7,375 bases of DNA from Actinomycetota bacterium. Its GTDB lineage: Bacteria; Actinomycetota; Acidimicrobiia; Acidimicrobiales; Ilumatobacteraceae. Positions within the stretch are counted from its first letter, which is position 1. Each line of letters starts with the position of its first letter. The stretch lies in contig WLFB01000057.1 in the NCBI GenBank assembly GCA_009703975.1, forward strand, positions 1 through 7,375, written 5' to 3'. A model generated the notes under the pieces. The model had not been told where the DNA came from. It saw nothing but the letters and a program-made list of their open reading frames with translations, and made no database searches. This document shows, in pieces, positions 1 to 6,809 of this stretch. Made by a program: the position numbers and the translations under genes.

Positions 1-13
1 AAAAAGCGATCAT
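1..13 (-). CDS. nuoK: NADH-quinone oxidoreductase subunit K, first codons only (runs off window)
   Basis: Only four codons (Met-Ile-Ala-Phe) and one further base are visible. The ATG at 13-11 overlaps the nuoJ TGA as ATGA, the same junction used at D/E, E/F and F/G in this operon. NuoK, the ND4L-type three-helix proton-channel subunit, follows nuoJ in nearly all nuo operons. The call therefore rests on position and start geometry, not on protein similarity. I see no good ribosome site upstream, which suggests coupling to nuoJ. Confidence 0.75.
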
Positions 14-558
14 TTTGGATTTTCTGAAACTGTGTCTTTAGTTCGTCGCGCGAGAAGCACCGTGCCGACCACTGCAACAACTAGTAGTACCGAGGTAACT
101 TCAAATGCGACGACATATTGCGAAAAAATTGATTCAGCGAGCTGAATCGTGTTCGCATCAGAACCAGTGCTCGGGTCAGGAATTATGATGCCTGCTCCAC
201 GTTCGTGAAGTACATCACTGCCAGTCGCAAATGCAGCCACGAGAACACCAATTAAGCCGAGACTGACGATTACGGCAAGTGGGCGCTGGGTGGTAAGTGG
301 TTCTGTTTGAAGATTTTCGACACGATCAACACCTAACAACATGATCACAAATAAAAACAACACGACGATAGCGCCAGCATAAACAATCACTTGTACCGCT
401 GCAAGAAAGTGTGCCTGTTGAATTACAAACAGAACCGCCACACCAAAAAGTGTCAGCACCAAACTTAATGCCGCGTGGACCGGGTGCTTTCGAGTGATTA
501 CTCCGACTGCGCCAATTAAAACCATTAGTGCAGCACAACCAAAAACAAAAAGTTCCAT
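10..558 (-). CDS. nuoJ: NADH-quinone oxidoreductase subunit J (ND6 type)
   Basis: This is a small membrane-arm subunit that helps link quinone chemistry to proton transfer. It has 182 residues and five hydrophobic segments (about 1-21, 27-47, 52-76, 93-111 and 146-171). The key third helix region is intact: VQVIVYAGAIVVLFLFVIML (55-74), including Tyr60 and the Gly that belong to the pi-bulge segment of this family. HPVHAALSLV (25-34) and the last-helix motif FEVTSVLLVVAVVGTVLLA (152-170) are also typical. The loop at 112-145 is polar, and the short C-terminus (RRTKDTVSENPK) is charged. The ATG at 558 follows the nuoI TAA with no gap, and a weak AAGAG site lies 7 nt upstream. The TGA overlaps the next start by 4 bp (ATGA), which begins nuoK. 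No anomalies are seen. Confidence 0.96.
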   Translation of the reverse strand: MELFVFGCAALMVLIGAVGVITRKHPVHAALSLVLTLFGVAVLFVIQQAHFLAAVQVIVYAGAIVVLFLFVIMLLGVDRVENLQTEPLTTQRPLAVIVSLGLIGVLVAAFATGSDVLHERGAGIIIPDPSTGSDANTIQLAESIFSQYVVAFEVTSVLLVVAVVGTVLLARRTKDTVSENPK

Positions 559-1191
559 TTATTCGCTCTTGTCTTCTGCCGGGCGAACGCCGTAACCCAA
601 TTCGCCACTCCACGAAACAACTCCAGTGAAGTTCGCATCGCCAGATGCAGCAGTAGCGCGCATCCAGCCTGATGTATTCAAATCTTCACCGTCGCGCCAA
701 TCTTCCCACGCGAGTTGCTGAGGTTTGCCAGAATTGTCAACGAGAAGTTCACTCTTTGTATAGATCGCATCTTGACGATTCGTGAATGAAAATTCAAAAA
801 GCTTTGTTTCGGTAATCGCTTCAGTTGGGCAGGCTTCGACGCACAAATCACAATGAATACAACGCAGGTAATTGATTTCATAAATCCAACCGAAGCGCTC
901 TCCTGGAGAGGTTGGCTTCATTGGATCATTGTCGGCACCACGAACATGAATGCATTTGGCTGGGCAAACTGCGGCACACAACTCACAGCCAATACATTTC
1001 TCCATGCCGTCTTCATATTTATTGAGAACATGACGACCATGCAGACGCTCCGGCTTCTCAAGTTTTTCGTCCATCTTGACGGCACGTTTTTTGTTGCGTC
1101 GAAACACTCGACCACCTGAGTATTGCGTTGTGACACGATTCTTTACTCCGCGTTGACGAAGCGTGACAATAAATCCGCCGAGGTATCCCAT
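559..1191 (-). CDS. nuoI: NADH-quinone oxidoreductase subunit I (23-kDa/TYKY type, 2x[4Fe-4S])
   Basis: This 8Fe ferredoxin-like subunit hands electrons from NuoG to cluster N2 in NuoB, at the membrane side of the peripheral arm. The protein has 210 residues. An amphipathic basic N-terminus (1-50, RRNKKRAVK near 31) would lie against the membrane and NuoH. Two ferredoxin motifs follow: Cys66-x2-Cys69-x2-Cys72-x3-Cys76-Pro and Cys111-x2-Cys114-x2-Cys117-x3-Cys121-Pro. In such folds N6a uses the first three cysteines plus Cys121, and N6b uses the second three plus Cys76. An extra Cys80 follows in CPAKC. The linker [17 protein letters not shown] is typical of NuoI in actinobacteria and relatives. 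After about residue 145 there is a hydrophilic, Trp-rich tail ([23 protein letters not shown]), giving a somewhat longer protein than the 180 residues of E. coli. The ATG at 1191 overlaps the nuoH stop by one base, with AAGGA 11 nt upstream. The stop TAA directly abuts the nuoJ ATG. Confidence 0.97.
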   Translation of the reverse strand: MGYLGGFIVTLRQRGVKNRVTTQYSGGRVFRRNKKRAVKMDEKLEKPERLHGRHVLNKYEDGMEKCIGCELCAAVCPAKCIHVRGADNDPMKPTSPGERFGWIYEINYLRCIHCDLCVEACPTEAITETKLFEFSFTNRQDAIYTKSELLVDNSGKPQQLAWEDWRDGEDLNTSGWMRATAASGDANFTGVVSWSGELGYGVRPAEDKSE

Positions 1192-2408
1192 TAGAACATT
1201 GGTCCTTGTGTCTCACGCTGTCGCGCGCTTTGAGTAAATGCAGCTTGTAAAAGTAGATAGCCACCTACCATCACGACAACCGAGATAGATGTAACCAAAA
1301 TAATGTTCCATTCGTTTTGTCGAGCCATGCGCTGTGATGCCAACAACATGAACCATCCCAGCGAACCTGGAATAAGAACCTTCCAACCGAGATCCATTAA
1401 TTGGTCGTAACGCAATCTCGGAAGAGTTGCGCGGAACCAAATGTATATATACAGAAACACGAGTACTTTAACCAGCAACCAAAGCGTGCCCTCAAGAGCA
1501 TTTGGGATGAGAGGTATATCAAAAACGAAATCTCCAAACGCAATCGGTTGTGGACCGCCAAAGAATAAAGTGACGATTAGCGCCGACATCGTGACCGTGT
1601 TCATAAATTCCGCAAGATAAAACAAAGCAAATCGAATTGACGAATATTCTGTGTTAAAGCCACCGACAAGTTCTTGCTCGGCTTCAACTAAATCGAACGG
1701 TGGGCGATTTAGTTCTGCTGTTGCGGCGATTAGAAAAATAATAAATGGCACGATGCCAGTTGAAATAACGTGCCACTGAGTGATCGTCGCTTGTGCAGCC
1801 ACGATGCCACTTGTTGAAAGTGTGCCAGCGAGCAGTAACACGCAGGCCAAAGACAAACCAAGGGCTGCTTCATAGCTCACCATTTGTGCCGATGCTCGAA
1901 CAGAACCGATCAGCGGATATTTCGAACCACTTGACCAACCTGCAAGCATGATGCCGTAAACAGCAATCGACGAAATCGCGAGCGCAAAAAGCACCCCAAT
2001 TGGTGGGTCAGCGAGCTGAACTTTTGTTACGTGTCCGAACCAGGTAACTTCTCCATTATTGCCGTTGCGAAAATCTCCACCGAGTGGAATGATTGCGAAC
2101 GCCAAAAATGCCGGAACGAAAGATAAAAACGGCGCAAGTGCGAAAACAAAGCGATCTGATCGATTTGGGATCAAATCTTCTTTAAAAAATAGTTTGATGC
2201 CGTCTGCCAAAGTTTGCATGATCCCAAACGGACCAGTTTTATTTGGTCCAATGCGATTTTGCATTCCGGCAATTGCCTTACGCTCAAACCACACCATCAA
2301 CATGGTTGACAACAATCCGATGACGAATACAACTACGACCTTTAACAATACGATCAGCAAAGGCGCCCAAAGTATTTCGTCTGACAAAAGAGTGTCTAGA
2401 GCGATCAC
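1191..2408 (-). CDS. nuoH: NADH-quinone oxidoreductase subunit H (ND1 type, membrane anchor)
   Basis: This integral membrane subunit docks the peripheral arm, lines the quinone entry channel and starts the proton-coupling path. The 405-residue protein has about eight or nine hydrophobic segments (roughly 14-40, 87-109, 136-157, 178-200, 216-231, 257-284, 304-326, 345-358 and 367-390). Family signatures are clear: [18 protein letters not shown] (42-59), [11 protein letters not shown] (68-78), [13 protein letters not shown] (168-180), the charged loop [20 protein letters not shown] (231-250) and [15 protein letters not shown] (324-338). It is longer than the 325 residues of E. coli; the last ~50 residues, with a further hydrophobic segment and a polar tail, account for much of this. 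The start is GTG at 2408, overlapping the nuoG stop as GTGA, and I see no convincing ribosome site upstream, so translation probably depends on coupling to nuoG. The stop TAA shares one base with the nuoI ATG (TAATG). Confidence 0.97.
   Translation of the reverse strand: MIALDTLLSDEILWAPLLIVLLKVVVVFVIGLLSTMLMVWFERKAIAGMQNRIGPNKTGPFGIMQTLADGIKLFFKEDLIPNRSDRFVFALAPFLSFVPAFLAFAIIPLGGDFRNGNNGEVTWFGHVTKVQLADPPIGVLFALAISSIAVYGIMLAGWSSGSKYPLIGSVRASAQMVSYEAALGLSLACVLLLAGTLSTSGIVAAQATITQWHVISTGIVPFIIFLIAATAELNRPPFDLVEAEQELVGGFNTEYSSIRFALFYLAEFMNTVTMSALIVTLFFGGPQPIAFGDFVFDIPLIPNALEGTLWLLVKVLVFLYIYIWFRATLPRLRYDQLMDLGWKVLIPGSLGWFMLLASQRMARQNEWNIILVTSISVVVMVGGYLLLQAAFTQSARQRETQGPMF
1203..1207 (-). promoter_or_regulatory. 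Possible ribosome binding site for nuoI
   Basis: On the minus strand this reads AAGGA, 11 nt before the nuoI ATG at 1191. The spacing is a little long. It sits inside the codons for the C-terminus of NuoH, so part of its sequence is explained by coding. Confidence 0.4.
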
Positions 2409-4774
2409 TTAATTTGCTCAATTCGAACGTCAATCACATCTGCCGCAATATTCAATAATGGACGAATATCTACATTTGTGTGGTTGTATGGCAACCAAGC
2501 GGTACCGCGATGAATTCCGCTATGAGCCCTGACTGGTAAGACAATATTTATTTCGTCGACACCAACTCGTATATTTGTTCCGTCTACAACACCGATACGA
2601 GCAAGGTCTAATGGGTGAACATAAATTGTTGACTCGGTAATTATCCCCACAAGCGAGTTACTCGTGATGGTTGATTGAGCCGCGTCATACATTGTTCGAG
2701 ACACAATTAGTCGATAGTCATATGAATTTCGATCCACCAAAACTTTAGATCCACGCGAAATAGTTGCTAAAGCGTCATGAATCATAAGCACACCATCGCT
2801 TTGGATTGCCGCCTCATTGTCACAAGAAGCAAACTCTGGGATTGCCGAAATCATTTTCTGATGCAATTCATCAAGACTTGATACACCAAGATCGATCCCA
2901 AGACTCAGTCCAAGTTCGGTAGCGATCATCCAATCTGGACGCGAAGTGCCGCGTGGGGTGATTTGTTGTGTGACGTTACTGACTCGACCTTCGAGGTTCG
3001 TCGTTGTTCCATTTTTTTCAGCGAACGCCGCCGCCGGTAAAACAACATCCGCGTTTTGATTAGAACTTGTAATAAATGTATCGATGCTGATGACATTTCT
3101 AATTTGTGCGAGCGCCTGTTTTACAAGTATCGAATCAGCAACATCGGCGAGTGGATTTGCCCCGAGTAAAATTAAGCAATCAATTTTTCCGGCTGCGGCT
3201 TTTGTCAAAATATCAATTGCATCACCAGAATTTTGTTGAGGTGTGAGACCTACAGCTACTGCTCCCCGAACATTGCCGCGGCGCAAAACAGGAAGAATTT
3301 TTGCGTTCGGAATCGCATGAAGTACTTCGCCTAGAGCGTGCAATGTGAATGCTTCGTTTTCGGCCAAATTCGCGCGACCAACCACGACGACTACTTCACC
3401 GCGCTGAATTTGCTCTTGCATGTCTTTGGTTTCCAACGTCTCACGGACGACTTGAGCCTGACGACCTGGTTCAAATGCGACACTTCGCCATGCATACGGC
3501 GTCAAACCGGAGTCGTGCGAGGAGAACTCAATAATTCGTGACTTACGTTTTTGTGCCGCATCACGAATTCGTAGATAAAGAACTGGTAATTCTTCTTTGA
3601 GATCGGGACTCAACAAAATGATCGTGCTGGCTGCACATGTTTCGTCGATTGTCGCCTGTGCGAGGTTAAAAATTTCAGGAGTTAAACCATCACCAAGTTG
3701 CGAGTCTCGTTGATTGACCTTCAGTTCATCTGCCAACATTGCCCAAGCAAAGGCATCTTCGTTAGTGCCCCGTGCTCCACCGAGTATCGCCACTGAATCT
3801 GCATTGTTTGCGAGTGCGTGGCGAATAATTCTTGCTGCCGAATCAAGAGCGACTGACCATGAACTTTGCACAAGACCCGAATCAGATTTTATTAATGGCG
3901 TTGTGATTCGTTCGGTTGAATTAACCGATTCAAAGTTGTAGCGACCGCGATCACACAACCAGCCCCAGTTGACGGGGTCAACATCTACACCTTGAAACCT
4001 GACAAGTTCATCTCGGCTACTTTGCACAACGATGCGACACCCGACCGAGCACGAGGTGCAAGTTGTTTCGGTTTCATTTAAATCCCATGGACGGGCCTTA
4101 AATCGATATGGCTTTGCAGTCAACGCACCGACTGGACAAATTTGAACCGTATTGCCCGAGAAATAACTACTGAATGGTTCTTCAGGAAACGTCATGACTT
4201 GTGTGTCATTGCCACGACTAGTAAATGAAATCAGCGGATCACCTGCAACTTCGTCGGCAAATCTCGTGCATCGATCGCACAAAATGCAACGCTCACGATC
4301 AAGATAAACAATGTCACTAATAGCAATTGGCTTTTCGTAGTGACGCTTCTCTTCAACGAACCTGCTTTCGCCGGGTCCGTGGCTAAACGCCTGATCTTGC
4401 AAAGGGCATTCGCCACCTTTATCGCAAACAGGGCAATCAAGTGGGTGGTTTGCGAGCAATAACTCAAGCACGCCCTCTTGAGCTTTTTTTACATTGTCTG
4501 TAGCGGTACGAACGATTTGACCTTCAGCAACTGGCGTCATGCACGACACAACCATCATGGGCCCGCGCGGTGTTTCTACTTCAACTAGGCACTGTCGACA
4601 CATGCCGACAGAACTCATGCGAGGGTGGTAACAAAATCTTGGGATGAAATCATCTGTGCGATCAGCAGCAGCGATAATCACTTCGCCTTTGCGAGCCACA
4701 ACTGGCTTGTCGTTAATCGTGATGTTCACGAGATTTGGGTCAACAACGATTTTTTCTGGATCAACAATTGTCAT
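2405..4774 (-). CDS. nuoG: NADH-quinone oxidoreductase subunit G (75-kDa type, N1b/N5/N4/N7)
   Basis: This is the largest peripheral-arm subunit and forms the electron wire between NuoF and NuoI. The 789-residue length is close to the Thermus homologue and shorter than the ~910 of E. coli. The N-terminal ferredoxin-like domain carries the [2Fe-2S] N1b ligands Cys48, Cys59, Cys62 and Cys78. The His-Cys3 [4Fe-4S] N5 ligands are His110, Cys114, Cys117 and Cys123 (NHPLDCPVCDKGGECPLQD). The N4 ligands are Cys163, Cys166, Cys169 and Cys213 (ERCILCDRC and QICPVGAL). The extra cluster N7 motif is complete: Cys239-x2-Cys242-x3-Cys246-x27-Cys274. From about 290 onward the protein is a molybdopterin-oxidoreductase-like fold. 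It includes a typical NADVVLPAAAFAEKNGT segment (about 574-590) and a dinucleotide-binding-like C-terminal domain (VHPLDLARIGVVDG). In complex I this fold is structural and holds no molybdenum. The ATG at 4774 overlaps the nuoF stop (ATGA), with only a weak ribosome site. The stop overlaps the nuoH GTG. Confidence 0.97.
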   Translation of the reverse strand: MTIVDPEKIVVDPNLVNITINDKPVVARKGEVIIAAADRTDDFIPRFCYHPRMSSVGMCRQCLVEVETPRGPMMVVSCMTPVAEGQIVRTATDNVKKAQEGVLELLLANHPLDCPVCDKGGECPLQDQAFSHGPGESRFVEEKRHYEKPIAISDIVYLDRERCILCDRCTRFADEVAGDPLISFTSRGNDTQVMTFPEEPFSSYFSGNTVQICPVGALTAKPYRFKARPWDLNETETTCTSCSVGCRIVVQSSRDELVRFQGVDVDPVNWGWLCDRGRYNFESVNSTERITTPLIKSDSGLVQSSWSVALDSAARIIRHALANNADSVAILGGARGTNEDAFAWAMLADELKVNQRDSQLGDGLTPEIFNLAQATIDETCAASTIILLSPDLKEELPVLYLRIRDAAQKRKSRIIEFSSHDSGLTPYAWRSVAFEPGRQAQVVRETLETKDMQEQIQRGEVVVVVGRANLAENEAFTLHALGEVLHAIPNAKILPVLRRGNVRGAVAVGLTPQQNSGDAIDILTKAAAGKIDCLILLGANPLADVADSILVKQALAQIRNVISIDTFITSSNQNADVVLPAAAFAEKNGTTTNLEGRVSNVTQQITPRGTSRPDWMIATELGLSLGIDLGVSSLDELHQKMISAIPEFASCDNEAAIQSDGVLMIHDALATISRGSKVLVDRNSYDYRLIVSRTMYDAAQSTITSNSLVGIITESTIYVHPLDLARIGVVDGTNIRVGVDEINIVLPVRAHSGIHRGTAWLPYNHTNVDIRPLLNIAADVIDVRIEQIK

Positions 4775-6198
4775 GAATGTACACCAGCCGTCGCAACCGT
4801 CTTGACAGACGAAACCGATGTCACCGGAATCGTCACACGCTTGGTGACACGTGATTCAAATTCACTTCTAAACAATGTCAACGCTGAGTGAACTGGGGCA
4901 AAAGCCGATGGTCCGACAAAGCAAATCGTTGTCATTTTGTATGGGAAAGGCACGGCGGTTAAACCTAGCTTTTCATTTGCAGCATGTGGAAAGTCTCCGG
5001 GACAAATCATCGCACCGACTTCGAGGAGCTGCTGCAAGTCAGCATCAGTGCCGTCGCCGTCAACAATGCGACGCATAATTCTTTCGAGCCATGTTCCACC
5101 TTCGCGACATGGTGTGCACTTGCCACAAGATTCGTGTGCGTAAAAATGCGTGAGTGTCAGTGCTGCTGCAGGAATATCTGTCGTTTCATCCATCACTATC
5201 ACGGCGCCAGAACCAAGCATCGAGCCGGCGGGCCCAACTTGACTTGCCTCGAAAGGTAAATCCAATTGATCAGCTGTAAACCATGGAGCAGAACCTCCAC
5301 CCGGCACAAACGCCTTGAGTTTGTTGTCATTTTTAATTCCACCGCAAAACTCTTCACCGAAAATTAGATCACGAAATGTTGTTATTCCATTAATGATTTC
5401 AAAAACACCTGGCCGCTTAACATGCCCAGAAACTGCAACCATTCGGGTGCCTGGTGATGTCTTCGTGCCGATCGCTGTGTATGCAGCAACACCGTTGCAT
5501 AACAACCACGGCAAGTTGGCGAGAGTTTCAACATTGTTGACAATCGTCGGTTGACCGTACAGTCCGTTAACAGCAGGAAAGAATGGTGGCTTCAAGCGGG
5601 GCATGCCACGATTTCCTTCGAGACTTTCGATCAGAGCGGTTTCTTCTCCGACAACATAGGCACCTGCACCCCAATGCAAAACAATGTCCACAGAAAATTT
5701 CGAACCAAGAATATTTTTGCCGACATAGCCGGCGGCGTAAGCGTCGTTCAGTGCAGTTGCCACGCGTTCTTGGGCAAGCGCCATTTCGCCTCTTATATAT
5801 AGGAAGCATTGAGACAACCCAGCGGCGTAACACGCAATCAAACAACCTTCAATAAGTTGATGTGGATCGCGCTCCATTAGCAATCTGTCTTTATAGGTTC
5901 CTGGTTCGCTCTCGTCACCATTGACAACCAGATATCGCGGCCACACTTGTTGTGGGGTTAATCCCCACTTTGTTCCGGCTGGAAACCCGGCACCGCCGCG
6001 ACCAAGTACGGTCGCACTTTTTACTTCATCATGAATTTCACTTGCTGGACGTGTTAGCGCAGCTCGCAAACCTTTGTAGCCATCAGTCGCCAAGTAGCGC
6101 TCAATAGTAAACGAATCGGCAAATTCAAATCGTGAAGTAACAATTTTCGGGCGATCGCCCGATACGAAACCTGGAGCATGCTTGAAAGTTGTACTCAT
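4771..6198 (-). CDS. nuoF: NADH-quinone oxidoreductase subunit F (51-kDa type, NADH/FMN/[4Fe-4S] N3)
   Basis: This is the catalytic entry subunit: it binds NADH, reduces FMN and passes electrons through the [4Fe-4S] cluster N3. I place the start at the ATG at 6198 (475 residues). It overlaps the nuoE stop as ATGA and has an AAGGCGG site just upstream. The longer open frame would begin at a TTG at 6222 and adds only eight residues without family character. Visible motifs are the FMN/NADH Gly-rich GRGGAGFPAGTKW (66-78), NGDESEPGTYKDR (93-105), GAGAYVVGEETALIESLEG (177-195), RLKPPFFPAVNGLYG (201-215), and ESCGKCTPCREGG (356-368) with N3 ligands Cys358, Cys361 and Cys364. The probable fourth ligand is Cys426 in KMTTICFVGPSA. 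The 61 residues between Cys364 and Cys426 exceed the ~40 of E. coli or Thermus, and another Cys (399) lies inside the extra stretch. A Ser/Thr/Val-rich tail (about 452-475) ends the protein, explaining part of its length compared with ~440-445 in those references. Confidence 0.97.
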   Translation of the reverse strand: MSTTFKHAPGFVSGDRPKIVTSRFEFADSFTIERYLATDGYKGLRAALTRPASEIHDEVKSATVLGRGGAGFPAGTKWGLTPQQVWPRYLVVNGDESEPGTYKDRLLMERDPHQLIEGCLIACYAAGLSQCFLYIRGEMALAQERVATALNDAYAAGYVGKNILGSKFSVDIVLHWGAGAYVVGEETALIESLEGNRGMPRLKPPFFPAVNGLYGQPTIVNNVETLANLPWLLCNGVAAYTAIGTKTSPGTRMVAVSGHVKRPGVFEIINGITTFRDLIFGEEFCGGIKNDNKLKAFVPGGGSAPWFTADQLDLPFEASQVGPAGSMLGSGAVIVMDETTDIPAAALTLTHFYAHESCGKCTPCREGGTWLERIMRRIVDGDGTDADLQQLLEVGAMICPGDFPHAANEKLGLTAVPFPYKMTTICFVGPSAFAPVHSALTLFRSEFESRVTKRVTIPVTSVSSVKTVATAGVHS

Positions 6199-6809
6199 AA
6201 TGCCGCCTTGCCGTTTAACCAAACCGGTGACTCAGTAACGAGTTCTGGAGCGATCGCGCCGACCGCCCGATCGGCAGGTATTACTTGACGAACTTTTGAA
6301 AGCACGCCGTGCGCGGGGATCTCATCGGATAGTTTTCCGGTTTGTAGATCGTCAATCAGATTGTCAATATCTGCTGGTGTAACACGTAAGCGATATCGAT
6401 AATTGACTTGTAGACACGGGGCCTCTGTGCACGCCGCCTGACATTCTGCGTGAGCGAGAGTGAACATACCGTCTTGAGTTGTGCCACCTGCTTTGACACC
6501 AAGTCGCTTTTCTGCATGATGCATTAGTTCCTCGGCGCCCATCAAAGCACACGACATCGTTCCGCATATGTTGATCAGATATTTTCCGATCGGTTCAAAC
6601 CGAAACATTTCATAAAAAGACGCCGTGCCGTACACCTCGGCAGAAGTGACTCCAACAAGTTCGCCGAGATGCACCATTGCATCCTTGCTGATGTAACCGC
6701 TTTGCTCTTGGGCTAAATGCAACAAAGGGATCAGGGCCGATTTTTGGCGTGGATACCGAGCAATGATCTCTTTGGCTATCACTAGATTTTTTTCAGATAA
6801 ACGACTCAT
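6195..6809 (-). CDS. nuoE: NADH-quinone oxidoreductase subunit E (24-kDa type, [2Fe-2S] N1a)
   Basis: This is a soluble subunit of the NADH-dehydrogenase module that pairs with NuoF and carries the off-pathway [2Fe-2S] cluster N1a. The protein has 204 residues. An N-terminal helical region (about 1-60, including SALIPLLHLAQEQSGYI) precedes a thioredoxin-like ferredoxin domain (about 60-155). The four expected ligands are present as Cys82-x4-Cys87 (ICGTMSC) and Cys123-x3-Cys127 (ECQAAC). The conserved lead-in EVYGTASFYEMF lies at 58-69. Residues from about 158 to the end form a tail beyond the ~166-residue E. coli protein; such tails are familiar in actinobacterial NuoE, as far as I recall. 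The ATG at 6809 is supported by the ATGA overlap with the nuoD stop and by a purine-rich GAGG 7 nt upstream. The stop overlaps the nuoF start in the same ATGA arrangement. I see no frameshift or missing ligand. Confidence 0.97.
   Translation of the reverse strand: MSRLSEKNLVIAKEIIARYPRQKSALIPLLHLAQEQSGYISKDAMVHLGELVGVTSAEVYGTASFYEMFRFEPIGKYLINICGTMSCALMGAEELMHHAEKRLGVKAGGTTQDGMFTLAHAECQAACTEAPCLQVNYRYRLRVTPADIDNLIDDLQTGKLSDEIPAHGVLSKVRQVIPADRAVGAIAPELVTESPVWLNGKAAL
6203..6209 (-). promoter_or_regulatory. Ribosome binding site for nuoF (decides the start)
   Basis: On the minus strand this reads AAGGCGG, one base from the ideal AAGGAGG. Its AAGG part is 7 nt from the ATG at 6198. It lies within the last codons of nuoE and downstream of the alternative TTG at 6222, so it can only serve the ATG. 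This favours the 475-residue NuoF over the longer frame. Confidence 0.65.

Noticed and set aside
134..146. 13-bp sequence TCAGCGAGCTGAA, also found at 2008-2020, with inverted arms TTCAGC/GCTGAA at 133-146
   Set aside because: Both copies encode Gln-Leu-Ala in nuoJ and nuoH with the same codons. The two-base loop is too short for a hairpin and there are only two copies, so this is coincidence of coding.
326..613. 95-codon minus-strand frame overlapping the start of nuoJ
   Set aside because: It is a shifted-frame reading of nuoJ and the end of nuoI with no independent start signal. nuoJ itself is clearly coding.
853..1119. 88-codon plus-strand open frame opposite the ferredoxin motifs of nuoI
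   Set aside because: It is entirely antisense to strongly conserved codons of nuoI, and the translated product looks random.
2059..2412. 117-codon open frame on the plus strand across the start of nuoH
   Set aside because: It lies antisense to a well-conserved NuoH segment, its translation has no recognisable family character, and no ribosome site stands out. It is a shadow of nuoH.
2680..3950. Possible molybdopterin enzyme (formate dehydrogenase or nitrate reductase type) in the C-terminal part of nuoG
   Set aside because: The molybdopterin-oxidoreductase-like fold is a normal part of NuoG and here follows the complete N1b/N5/N4/N7 cluster set in one frame inside a nuo operon. No separate gene is present.
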